This document shows, in pieces, positions 44,702-56,940 of a stretch of DNA of 64,000 nucleotides. Source of the stretch: Glandiceps talaboti. Its lineage: Eukaryota > Hemichordata > Enteropneusta > Spengelidae. The notes under the pieces were generated by a model. It saw only the letters and a list, made by a program, of their open reading frames with translations, was not told where the DNA came from and made no database searches. Within the stretch, counting starts at the first letter, position 1. The number at the start of each line of letters is the position of its first letter. The stretch spans positions 22,788,635-22,852,634 of the forward strand of contig NC_135566.1 in the NCBI RefSeq assembly GCF_964340395.1. The letters are read 5' to 3'. The position numbers and the translations under genes are program-made.

Positions 44702-45221
44702 TTATATTCATATATACCATCTCTTGTTATTTGTTTAATTGGGTGCACGCTAGTGAGTCATGGGTTGTAAACAATCTGTAACAGTCAATTGACCTTGTAA
44801 CCTGACCTTGTAACCCAAACATTCCTGAGGCTGCCTGAGGTAGTCATGCATCACTGAATCACTGAGGTGTACAATTAAACAGATAACAATAACACCATTA
44901 TATGGGTCATAGACGGTGTGATGGGGCAGTCAAGCGTAGTAGCATGTCGCTTCGTTGAATAAAATTATATACCGAGATATGATCGATTACTAAGGCTTAA
45001 TTTACCTTATAACAAGTTTAAAACAGACATGTCAATTTTATTACAGATATAAGGCTTAATTTACCTTATAATGAGTGAAAAATGGGGCATGTCGCTTTAA
45101 CTGGTTTAAACTGGTTCTAAAATTGATTTTAGTACAAATATAAGGCTTAATTTACCTTAAAACGGATAAAAATTAGGTATGTTGCTTTAACTGCGCCAAA
45201 ACCGCTATTTTCTATACTACT
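44389..45221. repeat. Right terminal inverted repeat of the Polinton (833 bp)
   Basis: It is the reverse complement of 27182-28014 with about a dozen substitutions, ending CTATACTACT. It contains the zinc-finger start, the three TAAGGTAAATTAAGCCTTA motifs and the terminal AT-rich block. Confidence 0.93.
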
Positions 45222-45227
45222 TCCCTT
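45222..45227. repeat. Right target-site duplication (TCCCTT) of the Polinton
   Basis: TCCCTT directly abuts the right TIR and matches 27173-27178. Confidence 0.7.
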
Positions 45228-45329
45228 CATATTTTTTAAAGCTGTATTTGTTGTACGCATTTTTTCCTTCCGTAAGAAAGGAGATACTGTAGGGCAGAAA
45301 TGTCTGTGTGTGTGTGTGTGTGTGTTTTG

Positions 45330-46070
45330 CATAATTACTGAGTCTCAGTAATTAGGCTATAACTTAAGAATATTATTTCAATTCTAATACAATTCTGTAC
45401 ATACGTTAACCTTAAAAAATCTCATATGTCCTGTAAAGTTTGTTGATGTACCTTACAGTGTTAATGAATAATTTGCATAATTAATGAGTTTCGGTAATTA
45501 GGCTATATCTTAAGACTGTGTACTTCAATTTCAATACCATTCAGTACATACGTTAACCATATCAAATTTTATGTGGCCTATACAGTTTGTTGATGTACCT
45601 GACAGTGTTAATGAATAATTTGCATAATTAATGAGTTTCGGTAATTAGGCTATAACTTAAGAATACATTCTTCAATTTCAATACAATTCAGTACATACGT
45701 TAACCTTAATAAATCCCATATGTCCTGTAAAGTTTATTGATGTAACTCTCAGTGTTAAAGAATAATATGTATAATTAATGAGTTTCGGTAATTAGGCTAT
45801 GTCTTAAGACTGCATACTTAAATTTCAGTACCATTCGTACATACTTTAACCATAAATCGTATGTATCCTATAATGTTTGCTGAAGTACCTTACACTGTTA
45901 ATAAATGATTTGCTTAATTAATGAGTTTTGGTAGTTAGGCAATATCTTAAGACTGCATACTTCAATTTCCATACAATTTAGTACATACGTTAAATGTAAC
46001 AGAGTGCATATGTACTATAAAAGCCATCGATTTCACCTAAAGATTTAGGGAACCCTTTGCATAATTCATT
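45330..46070. repeat. Five diverged tandem units of about 145 bp
   Basis: Units share TAATGAGTTTCGGTAATTAG, GCTATAACTTAAGA, TTCAATTTCAATACAATTCA, GTACATACGTTAACC and CTGTAAAGTTTGTTGATGTA. A reverse-oriented relative appears at ~46795-46870 (GAGATATAGCCTAATTCCCG). Confidence 0.75.
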
Positions 46071-47567
46071 ATTGTCAGTACTTAGGCTTTGTCAAAAAAA
46101 ACATTCATTACCATAATTTTTGAATATCATTTTAATGGGTAATTTGCATAATTGGTGATTCCCTTCCAGGAGGCATTCAATTTAAATCTCGTAGATTTTC
46201 GATTAGAAATTTAGGAAGTATGATATTAACGTCGAACTTTCTAATTTTACCTTGTTGTTTTGCAATTTCTCCCAATATCAAGCTACTTCTGTTTGGTGTG
46301 AGCCATGTGATCGTGTAATTAACGCAGTATCTCGGGAAATATACACTTTCATTGAACACATTCATCAGGTGTAATAAAGCATGATTTATAATAATATTAT
46401 TAAATCTATAAGCCTACAGAAATAAATTGCTGGTCTTCAACACTGTTGTTCACGATCTAGCCTACGTGTATTACTTTACAAATTTGTAGAAACACTGTTG
46501 ACCTTTACATTGACCTCTATATATTCAGTGCACAGTGAGGGCGCAATGTGTGGTTTGAACAGGGAGTTTGAATTATATTTATGATAGCAAGACGATAACC
46601 TTACGAAAGGGCATTCAGTTTAAATCTGGTTTAGAGTCGCATCACTTTAGACAACATTTCCTGACCAGAAACTAAGTTTTTCTTTTTTGTGGCCAACTGA
46701 AAATATGCCAATAACTTATTTAAACTAAAAGCTACATTAGTAATATTTTCGGGACAGGTGCGCTTTGGTATCGCAAATGTATGCACCAAGTTATAATGAA
46801 TTTGAATCGTGCATTCTTGAGATATAGCCTAATTCCCGAAAACCATTAATTACGTAAATTGCTCATTAATATTCACGGGATATTTACCAAAACCTAATCA
46901 TGTCTTGCCATTACCCTACGAAATACGTCTTCAAAATTTGGTTTGAATTGAGCAAGCCGTTATGGAGAAAACGATGACACGGACAGACACACACACACAC
47001 ACACACAAATTGTTTCTTCCCCGCCCCCGCCGTGAATTCTGACTCCAGCCTAAAGCACCGTCAAGAACATACATGCATGCATGCAGAGATATAAAGATAT
47101 AAGATGATGGTGCTAAAACTTCCTTGTCGAATCTCTATATTGAGGATGATGCTATAAATAATCTCTACTCTATTTGTTATAAACTAAAGTTATTATAGTT
47201 CGTACTTTTATTAGGCCTACAGTACTTCTGGAAAATTCGTTTATTTTCTCCATTAAACAGAACGAAAACAGGCAGATGTAAACCACCACTCGCACCAAAA
47301 GCCCAAACACGCGCCCTAAAAGATAGAATGGACGTAATTAGATGGTAGGGAATTACGTAAATATTTAGTTTATATATAAATATCTCCAAATGTAGGTTCC
47401 AGATCTTCTGGTGTAAAGTGCTCGATACGGATGTAGAGCTTGATAAATGAGTGAAATAAGATGACTTGGTTACTCGTTACATTCGATTCTCCACTACAAA
47501 TTTGTTTCGTATAGCACAGCTGGTCACACTAGTCAGGCGGGTGAATACGAAGTGGCCACTCATTTAT

Positions 47568-47569
<2 letters not shown>
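46071..47569. other. Non-coding flank right of the Polinton
   Basis: AT-rich intergenic DNA with an (AC)n run near 46988 preceded by ATGGAGAAAACGATGACACG. No exon is supported. Confidence 0.4.
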
Positions 47570-47641
<72 letters not shown>

Positions 47642-47657
47642 GTGTGTGTGTGTGTGT
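47570..47657. repeat. (TG)n microsatellite
   Basis: About 44 TG dinucleotides with one CG interruption. Confidence 0.95.
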
Positions 47658-47730
47658 ATACATATGAATATAAGTGTCTCGCTGGAGAGAACAGTGCTCG
47701 ATGCAAATATTAGTAGCAGAGCATTATAGA

Positions 47731-47785
47731 CTTAATTCAAAAGAATAAGGATGTATTTATTACATCCTTATTCTTTTGAATTAAG
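47731..47785. repeat. Perfect 25-bp inverted repeat with 5-nt loop
   Basis: The arm 47731-47755 and its exact reverse complement 47761-47785 flank TTTAT. It sits between a TG and a TA microsatellite. It could be a tiny palindromic element or the fold-back product of template switching. Confidence 0.85.
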
Positions 47786-47886
47786 TATATATATATATAT
47801 TATATATATATAACTCGGTGAGTATCAATCTGCTAAGACATTGCTCTATACCGCAGTGGCAGAGCGTAATAGTTATATATACAAAT

Positions 47887-48004
<118 letters not shown>

Positions 48005-48349
48005 GGTCACTTTATTGTATTACTTTATTCATTCCATTCCATTGGGTTTTTACGTCATGGTTCCGAGGCGGAAAATAATTTCCCCCTCTTTCAACCTCTT
48101 CATTAATTGCCGGAGATCTTACATATACCTGAAATAAGACATATCTGAAACACTATGATCGTTTACTTACATTTATACCGCTGCAAAAAATCGCATGTTC
48201 TATGGTCAGTTCGTACTGCAGAACTTCTCGTTGTGAAACTGTATTATGTAGTTATCATCATCATCATCATATTGTTGATCATGAAATACTTGTTTTGAAA
48301 TGCCCCACTGGGGTATGAATTGATAGTGTCCAATATAGTACTGTGTGCT

Positions 48350-48466
48350 AGTAGCACGACACAGCACCCACTACTTTACTTGTGCGTGCGAGTAACACGA
48401 CACAGCGCCCACTACTTTACTTGTGCGTGCGAGTAACACGACACAGCGCCCACAACTTTACTTGCA
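48350..48466. repeat. Three tandem ~41-bp units upstream of the GAS2-like gene
   Basis: The units contain AGTAACACGACACAGCGCCC, ACTACTTTACTTGTGCGTGC. They lie about 400 bp 5' of the start codon. Confidence 0.8.
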
Positions 48467-48710
48467 CCATCAGTTATAGGCCCACGAACTTAACTGCCCA
48501 TTAAAGTTATGGACGCGCGTTGGCGACAATTTGATCACATTTTAGTCGTAGTGGTATTTTTTATTGATTTGTTTTCGGTAACAAGGTTGTCCTACTTAAA
48601 GCTGTTAAAGAACACTGAACATAGTTCTCACGTAATGAATGTATTTGTCACTCGCAGCTAACGGCCCACGACACATTGTTGGCTCCTACACAGAGAAATC
48701 CCTGTCTACG

Positions 48711-48720
48711 GTCACGTGAC
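48711..48720. promoter_or_regulatory. GTCACGTGAC palindromic E-box upstream of the GAS2-like gene
   Basis: A perfect 10-bp palindrome with the CACGTG core, recognised by bHLH-Zip factors of the USF/MITF-TFE/MYC type (GTCACGTGAC is the CLEAR-type form), lies 157 bp 5' of the ATG in a locally GC-richer stretch. Position suggests a proximal promoter. Binding is inferred. Confidence 0.45.
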
Positions 48721-48876
48721 TTGTTGTCTATTTACTACCTGGGCGCTCACAAGGTTGGAGGGAGTGTTGACCGGCGGTAGCCGTTTCACAATACACTTGA
48801 AGTATCGACATTGAGCGGAACGGGCATCGTTCGGCTAGGTATCGTTGGATATATTTGGACTATTAGCGACCTAATT

Positions 48877-49500
48877 ATGGCGGATTCCGATACAGAAGAG
48901 ATAGTGGACCCGTACAGTGACTCTTTTAACAGGAAATGGGAAGCCACGCCAATACGGAATTTTAAGTCGAATCGCGACTATATATACGCTATGAAGGAGG
49001 ATTTGGCCGAGTGGTTTAATGATATGTACAATCTAGATCTCTCCGCGGATAATTTTTTAGAGAAATTGGAGTCTGGTGTCGTTCTCTGCCAACATGCCAA
49101 TAACGTACACGTCGCCGCCTTGGAGTTCAGGAGAAAACATGGAGAGTTGACAGCCAAGAATGGAATCCAAATACCAGAAAGGGAAATTCGTTACAAACCG
49201 TTGGCTCCACCAGGAACCTTCATGGCTAGGGACAATATTAGTAATTTCATTCACTGGTGTCGCCACTGTCTTGGCGTCAAAGACGTTTTGTTGTTTGAAA
49301 CTGACGATTTAGTTTTGAGAAAGAATGAAAAAAGCTTTGTCTTGTGTTTGTTAGAACTAGCTCGTCGTGGTGCTAAGTTCGGCATGGAAGCACCCACGAT
49401 TATACAAATGGAAACTGAAATCGAAGCAGAGATTGCTGGACACGAAACTCCAATATTTACTCAGAAAAAAACTTGTGATATGATGTCCTTGGACGAAATG
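48877..49500 (+). CDS. First coding exon of a GAS2-like protein (calponin-homology domain)
   Basis: ATG 48877 starts MADSDTEEIVDPYSD; 208 codons follow to a GTATGT donor at 49501 (phase 0, after LDEM). The exon encodes FKSNRDYIYAMKEDLAEWFN at residues ~26-45, then LDLSADNFLEKLESGVVLCQ, ARDNISNFIHWCRHCLGVKD, LLFETDDLVLRKNEKSFVLC and LLELARRGAKFG. This is a complete single CH domain of the GAS2/GAS2L type, which binds actin. The end, CDMMSLDEM, matches the linker before the microtubule-binding GAR domain, which must be on a later exon outside the window or missed in the 14.5-kb remainder. Such proteins cross-link actin and microtubules in the cytoskeleton. The upstream open codons lack an ATG. 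Confidence 0.88.
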
Positions 49501-52285
49501 GTATGTATTTATTCCCTTTATCCACTCACCGTGACGTCAAAGGGTCGTTTTGATTGAATTATTGGCACATAAGGTTAACGGTTCAACATGGATCTATTCT
49601 CACAGTCAGTAGTGTAGAAAACTAGGATATAGCTTTTGGCCGAATATGAGACCTTCTGTCATCGACTTGTTACTCGTATTCATACAAGGTTTAGTCGAGT
49701 AATTGAATACCAGTGCACCACAGTGATCAACACTGTATGTACATGTCCGACTCCGAACAAGACCTGCTTCTTGTGTTGAAAAATGCCCTCGAGTTAGAAA
49801 TACGATTCTATAACTCGCAAATATCTGGTGTTCCCAAGGCCAGTAGAACGGCGACTAATAGATCTTCCGCTTTTTGTTGCTAAGACCCTGCACATACCTA
49901 TGTGTATAACTCGTGACAACCTACACAGGGCTTTTAGACGATTGCATAGACTTCATTTGTTTCGACTCCTTTCTGTTACGTTGCCATTTACTCTTTAGAG
50001 TACTATAATGTCACTTTGCTGGTATTGATCGCTAATAGAACTGTGAAAAACACGTTGAATGTTTGTTACACAACCTTAATTTACTTTAAACAAAAGGCGA
50101 GTCGAAGTTTGAATTGATAATCCATTTAACATGTGGAGGCTTGGTTGAAATGGGAAAACAATAAAATATCGCCCGTCGCATTTTTTAAAGACGCCACTAT
50201 GCACTAGTACAAATAACATAACAGTTGAACGAAGTCAACATGTCCGAAGTTACACCGTGTCACTCCCCATACAGTGCGTAGATACACGATACACTCATTG
50301 CACTGCGTACTTTCAAATATTGTATTTCTGTGTAAGCGGATCACAACAAAAAACGAATAGGATAGTTTTCCTTAAACATATAATATTACAAAATACAAGC
50401 AACGCGAGTGTCTTTTCCTGTGACTTTTGTTGAACTTGCGTGTGACACGTAAGATATCGGGTATCACAACCCTAAATATTTCCTATGTACATCTGGGCAA
50501 GTGGCCGGTGTATGGTGTTACTAAACAGAAAGTGTTTAGGCCTCTGTTTCGATCTGAAATGTATCGTGTTTGTTTTGGTGATTGTTATTATAATGACTTC
50601 GCCAATTACTTTACGATCATTACCGTGGAGTGTTTTCTAAACATTATTCAGCAGTCGGGCGTGACGCCGTGAAAATATCAAATTCACGGAGTGTGACTTT
50701 TTTGTTTTACATGACGAAATCGGATATGAGAAACTATATTGTTGTTTGGTTACTGTTGGGTTTATACACGCCTATATGGTCATGATCACTGGGGCCTAGC
50801 CGGTGGGGGTCAGCCCAGGGGTGGCATTAACCAGATGGGGGTCACCAGTGATTTACTTGAACACTGAGGCAACCATTTGGATTTCGACGTTTTGTCAAAT
50901 GTGGCAGTCGTCTTTCTAACAGCTTTTATTTTAAAATACACAATTTCTTTAACGTACATCACTAAAACATAAAGATTTGGTTTGATATTTCATCCCACTC
51001 ACAAGTCAGTTTGACATAATATTACCGAGTTTTACAGAGTGTCGTATATGTTGAGCCATTGCTAACTAAAACAACGCTGTGGCCATCTTTAAAAGCTAGG
51101 TAAACAAAGAAATTAATAAATAAAACTAAGTACGGACTCTGTCAAGTATCGTTATGTGACCCTTGAACCGTATTTTGTTACCCTAAGACTGACGTCAGAA
51201 CCGGTTCGCTATTCGTGTGAAACGTTACTAATACTATTATATGAACAATTAGTACTTCTCTGTAAAATGGGAATGAGTCACGTCTCGTTATACTGCCAAC
51301 ACTCCCTGTCAGGAAACATACAAACTTACTCCACAAATTATGTTGCTAAGTGACAGAGTCAATTGATAAAATTCCTGTACATAATAATGATCACTACGCA
51401 ATCGGCACTGAAATATTCGATTGTTCAAACATTGTTTGCTTACTCTATCAGCAGTCACGATAAATCACCCACCGATGAAACTCCTGGCAAAGGTGTGTAA
51501 GTTTAGCCGACATCTTGGATTTTCAGTGTCCATGCTGTTTGAAATTACTTGGAGTTTGAGGTCCAAACGTGTTAAATGACTTGACAGGTTTGGGACACTC
51601 TCCGGCCATTACTTTGGATATATTCGGAGCAAGTTCGCTACAAAGCATTCACCCGAAGTCTAATACTAGTAGTTATGCTTGAGGTTCTGTAAATGCACTT
51701 ACTTTTACATGGTAATGTGTCAATTGAACAAAAAGTGCACAAAAGTCAGCAAATAAATAGGTGCCTTGACTAGATGGATTATACAATAGTTTCAACTTTG
51801 AAGGAAAACCTAATACATTAATACATGGTGTGAACGACCATCGCCATATTTTACACTGTCTTATAAAATCTTAAAATGAGACGATGTTGTCAACAAGGTC
51901 GTTGCTTAGCAACAAACCGAAGCCTTTAAATCTCCAGCCGTCTATTATTTCACGCCCGTCCTGAACATGTCCCGGCGTGCCAAATCAGCATATATCATCC
52001 TCTTGTAATGCCCTAGGCATTCTGATGTACTGCCAGATCATAGTGAGAGACATGCCGTCTGCTTTCTACTCGACTACAACACGTTTTAACCACGCGTCTC
52101 CCTTGTTATGATTTACCTACCTATGCTGTTCAAGACGTCGAGTTAACCTATGCTGACTGACCACAACAGCTTATTTTCGGAGAGATCGTAATTTATTCTA
52201 ACGGAGCTGTACCTCTACGGTTTTGGGTCATTCAAATTGTAAATTGCAGACATTGGTATAAACAGTAGTGGTACAAGTAGTGTAT
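49501..52285. other. Start of the long first intron of the GAS2-like gene
   Basis: It begins with the GTATGT donor. I looked for the GAR-domain exon here and onward to 64000 and did not see it. No repeats of note. Confidence 0.5.
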
Positions 52286-52344
52286 GGCAAGCCCCCGAGG
52301 CAAGCCGAGTAGGCAAAAAACTTAACCTCAAACACTAGTGGGTA

Positions 52345-53401
52345 GATCGATCTGAAATTTGGTGGGAAATTGTTAAAATTGGTGTTTAGATTAAGATTTA
52401 CGACATGGTGATCCTATTAGTGATATGCAAATTAGCTATAAAAATATGTATTTTTGGTCAAAAATCTTTAATTACAAAACTACTGATCAGATTGGGCTGA
52501 AATTTAATGGAGATGGATCTATGCGTGTATATGTGAAGAAATATTAAGCATATAATTTATATAATGATCTCATCAGCGATATGCAAATTAGGTGTAAACA
52601 TGTCAATTTTGGTCAAAAACTTATATCTCAAAAAGTACAACCAAATGCCTGTATATTTTGCTAAAATAACATTATCTAGTAGGCAAGTGAGTAAGGCCAA
52701 ATCGTTTTTAGGACATTCTGTCAAAAGTTGTGTCATCGCGATTTTTTTTTTGCTTCTCAACAAACCTGTCACTCAATCTTCTATTTATGAAAGTTACTGT
52801 CCTTTTGTCAGTACTTTGGAACAAGTGTGTATGTGGGGACAGATGTCTTTTGCTTGTTCACGATTGGCTCTGCAGTTGTCTTCACGGAAGGAAAGAGGGT
52901 CATTTTTGTGTTTCTCCCTGCAGACAGCATGTGCAAGGCAAACACTAAAACAAAGACCGACACGAGGGTATTCAAGTGATGCGCGTGCTGGCCAGAAATA
53001 ATTGTTTTGTCCTAAACATTCAAAATATGTATGCAAATATCCCTAGCAACCATGACCACGCCCATAACAACAGCCAAATGATGTTGTATGTCACAAAGAT
53101 AACAACGGCGATTCTTAGGCAAGTGAATAAACAAACATTCAAAAAGTGTATGCAGATAGGTAACAACAGGGTAAAATTTACATTTTACACCTAATATGCA
53201 TATCGCTGATGAAATCATCATATGCTTAATATTTCTTATGCACCCACATAACATTTGAGCCCAATATGCTGAGTAGTTTTGGAATTAAAGATTTTTGACC
53301 AAAAGACATGTTTAGCCCTAATTTATATATTACTGATGGAATTATCATGTCATGAACAAATCTTAATTTACACACCACTAGAAATGTTCCCACCAAAATT
53401 C

Positions 53402-53402
<1 letters not shown>
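52345..53402. mobile_element. Fold-back element with ~250-bp diverged inverted arms
   Basis: The left arm (about 52345-52610: AAATTTGGTGGGAA, TTAGATTAAGATTTACGACA, GATATGCAAATTAGGTGTAA) is the imperfect reverse complement of the right arm (about 53165-53402: TTACACCTAATATGCATATC analog, AATCTTAATTTACACACCAC, TTCCCACCAAAATT). The right end runs straight into the (AC)n tract. The same family is fragmentary at 14280-14720. Confidence 0.6.

Positions 53403-53464
<62 letters not shown>
53403..53464. repeat. (AC)n microsatellite
   Basis: About 31 AC dinucleotides directly abut the fold-back element's right end. Confidence 0.95.
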
Positions 53465-53468
<4 letters not shown>

Positions 53469-55240
53469 GGACAGACACCGCACCATGCCTATAGCACTAC
53501 TGATCCCACAGACAAGTTGTCTGTGCTGATCCTTATCAGTTCAGTTGTGCTAAAAGATATGGTTATGTTCACTTCGTATAATTGTGTTGTCATGGATATT
53601 GAACGATCAGTGAATTGAATGTGAAATTCGATATATTGTACTATGGAACGCATTTTCGAGTCGAAAAGGAGAAAAAACGCTACCTTAATTTAAAATAGCA
53701 AAATTAAATTCTGTAGTGACTGACGTTTATTTGAAACTATATAAATGTGTATTTGTTTATTGTCTTCTCGATCGTACGGTGAACACGTGATCAAACACCC
53801 AGTTTTACTCTTTGTTAATTCACACAAACGTGATCATATCGCTACAAGAAAAGCCAATGAGGTGCTCGTTCCTGGCGCAATACCAATATATCATTCTCTC
53901 CCACTAAACATCGTTTTTATCAACAAACGAGTACACACAGGGCAAGGCTATGTGGGTTAATAGTCGTGTCCGGCCCCTAATTCGCCGTATACATGCATCA
54001 GACCGTATAATGTGGATTCAAATAAACCTTGTATATAGAATATTTCACGCAAGTGCTCTTTCTACTCTAGATTTTTGAGATTTTCACACTTGAAGTTTTA
54101 TAACTTTGAGTCAGTGACTGCCATAACTTTTTGACATTTTAGGGTAATTTAAAAAAAATGTTTCGGTCTGTCCGGCCTATAACTTTGTGGGGACGTGATT
54201 GTTTTGAGCCCCTACTTACTTGAAATTTTGCCAAGAAAGCACAAAGAGAACAAAGACAGACTGTTAAAATCACGATGAAAAAATTCGACTCAGCGGAGCG
54301 TTGGGTTATACAGTTTAAATCTTATTTTGAAGGCGCCTGAAGCGGTTGCTGTCGTCATAAGGTTTCATCTTGTAGTTAGCTTATCGGCAGATAATCTTTC
54401 TATTTTTCTCGCGATTGTACTTAAGCAGGTGCTCCCCAATGCGACATAAATAACGTGTTTTTATTGAGTTTAAATCCTCTGAGGGGGCGACGTTTTGGCA
54501 TTGGGTAACAAAGCATCCAACGTTACTTGCACTGAGCAAAACAAACGTGAATTACGTGTGCTTGAACTACAAAGTGAGGTTGTTTTCCAACAAGTTTGCT
54601 TTTAATTTGTCCTTTGGTTGCTGCTATTGGTTCAGAATACAGTACCAGTGTCCAAAGGCAGGCGTAAACAAAGTCAACGTTAAATTGTTTTGTGGACATG
54701 GTGGGTCCCGTTGTGTCTTTCTCTCAGTGTATGGCATTATTGTTTGGTGGGATGAATAAGCACATTTGTAATCCTGGCCGTAGACACTGATAATCTGGTA
54801 TTGTGATTGCTGCTCGTTGGACTTTGGCTATCAACTAGCTCATAGTTTAGAGAAGGCGGTTTTGCATAAAGGGCTATGTTTCAATCCCAGGTCATCGCAT
54901 TTATAGTGTTGCCGTAATAATAAGGATTACATGGATCATTTTGTTCTCTGCCAAACAAACGTTTTTCAGACATAGATCTGAATACGAAGTTGGTCTGATC
55001 TTTGTCTCTTTTGAGATACTGGGCTCTCCCCATTTCTAATATGTGGGGCAGTTTTTGGGAAGTGGTCAGTAGTTGGAAAGGGTACAAATCTAAACATTTT
55101 GGGGCCTAAGCGGTTTGCCCAACATGCTATGATATGCTGTATGGAGATTGGAGTAGTCTTCCTTCTATATGCCAAATTCTAAGGATTCAGAGAAGAACAG
55201 TGTTATTATAAAAATAGTGCCTATAGCATTGTAGCACAAC
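53465..55240. other. Intronic sequence without a recognised feature
   Basis: No exon with splice sites or domain homology is seen; open frames are short and unsupported. Confidence 0.4.
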
Positions 55241-56937
55241 TGTATAACATTACTAGTACAACCCTATCTATAATATTACTAGTACAACCCTATCTATAAC
55301 ATTACTAGTACAACCCTATCTATAACATTACTAGTACAACCCTATCTATAATATTACTAGTACAACCCTATCTATAACATTACTAGTACAACCCTATCTA
55401 TAACATTACTAGTACAACCCTATCTATAACATTACTAGTACAACCCTATCTATAATATTACTAGTACAACCCTATCTATAATATTACTAGTACAACCCTA
55501 TCTATAACATTACTAGTACAACCCTATCTATAACATTACTAGTACAACCCTATCTATAATATTACGACTACAACCCTATCTATAACATTACTAGTACAAC
55601 CCTGTCTATAATATTACTAGTACAACCCTATCTATAACATTACTACTACAACCCTATCTATAACATTACTAGTACAACCCTATCTATAATATTACTAGTA
55701 CAACCCTATCTATAACATTACTAGTACAACCCTATCTATAACATTACTAGCCTAAGTACAACCCTATCTATAATATTACTAGTACAACCCTATCTATAAT
55801 ATTACTAATACAACCCTCTCTATAACATTACTAGTACAACCCTATCTATAATATTACTAGTACAACCCTATCTATAATATTACTAATACAACCCTCTCTA
55901 TAACATTACTAGTACAACCCTATCTATAATATTACTAGTACAACCCTCTCTATAATATTACTAATACAACCCTATCTATAACATTACTAGTACAATCCTA
56001 TCTATAATATTACTAGTACAACCCTCTCTATAATATTACTAATACAACCCTATCTATAACATTACTAGTACAACCCTATCTATAATATTACTAGTACAAC
56101 CCTCTCTATAATATTACTAATACAACCCTATCTATAACATTACTAGTACAACCCTATCTATAATATTACTAGTACAACCCTATCTATAATATTACTAATA
56201 CAACCCTCTCTATAACATTACTAGTACAACCCTATCTATAATATTACTAGTACAACCCTATCTATAATATTACTAATACAACCCTCTCTATAACATTACT
56301 AGTACAACCCTATCTATAATATTACTAGTACAACCCTCTCTATAATATTACTAATACAACCCTCTCTATAACATTACTAGTACAACCCTATCTATAATAT
56401 TACTAGTACAACCCTCTCTATAAAATTACTAGTACAACCCTATCTATAATATTACTAGTACAACCCTATCTATAACATTACTAGTACAACCCTATCTATA
56501 ACATTACTAGCCTAAGTACAACCCTCTCTATAACATTACTAGCCTAAGTACAACCCTATCTATAACATTACTAGTACAACCCTATCTATAATATTACTAG
56601 TACAGCCCTCTCTATAACATTACTAGTACAATCCTATCTATAATATTACTAGTACAGCCCTCTCTATAACATTACTAGTACAACCCTATCTATAATATTA
56701 CTAGTACAACCCTATCTATAACATTACTAGTACAACCCTATCTATAACATTACTAGTACAGCCCTCTCTATAACATTACTAGTACAATCCTATCTATAAT
56801 ATTACTAGTACAGCCCCCTCTATAACATTACTAGTACAACCCTATCTATAATATTACTAGTATAACCCTATCTATAACATTACTAGTACAACCCTATCTA
56901 TGACATTACTAGCCTAAGTACAACCCTATCTATAATA
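55241..56937. repeat. 26-bp minisatellite, about 65 copies
   Basis: The unit is TACTAGTACAACCCTATCTA followed by TAACAT or TAATAT. Frequent variants are CCCTCTCTA, ACTAATACA and a 6-bp longer unit with CTAGCCTAAGTACA. Variant units recur in patterned groups, showing block duplication. It has no coding frame and lies in the GAS2-like intron. Confidence 0.95.
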
Positions 56938-56940
56938 CCA

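Larger units (their letters stand above)
27182..45221. mobile_element. Polinton/Maverick element, 18.0 kb, complete but with broken genes
   Basis: The limits are set by 833-bp inverted repeats beginning AGTAGTATAG and a TCCCTT duplication. It encodes the diagnostic Polinton set: protein-primed family B DNA polymerase, retroviral-type integrase with chromodomain, double-jelly-roll major capsid protein, FtsK/HerA-type packaging ATPase and a jelly-roll-like minor capsid candidate. Smaller conserved Polinton proteins accompany them. Most genes point right; the minor capsid candidate, a 157-aa protein and the right zinc-finger copy point left. No maturation cysteine protease was recognised. The element has no introns and is more AT-rich than its flanks. 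Most large genes carry frameshifts, stops or deletions, so the copy should not be autonomous as it reads here. Confidence 0.95.

Noticed and set aside
27182-45221. Integrated virophage or adenovirus-like virus instead of a Polinton
   Set aside because: Long TIRs, candidate 6-bp duplication, chromodomain integrase and protein-primed polymerase together fit a Polinton; boundaries with Polinton-like viruses are, however, a matter of naming.
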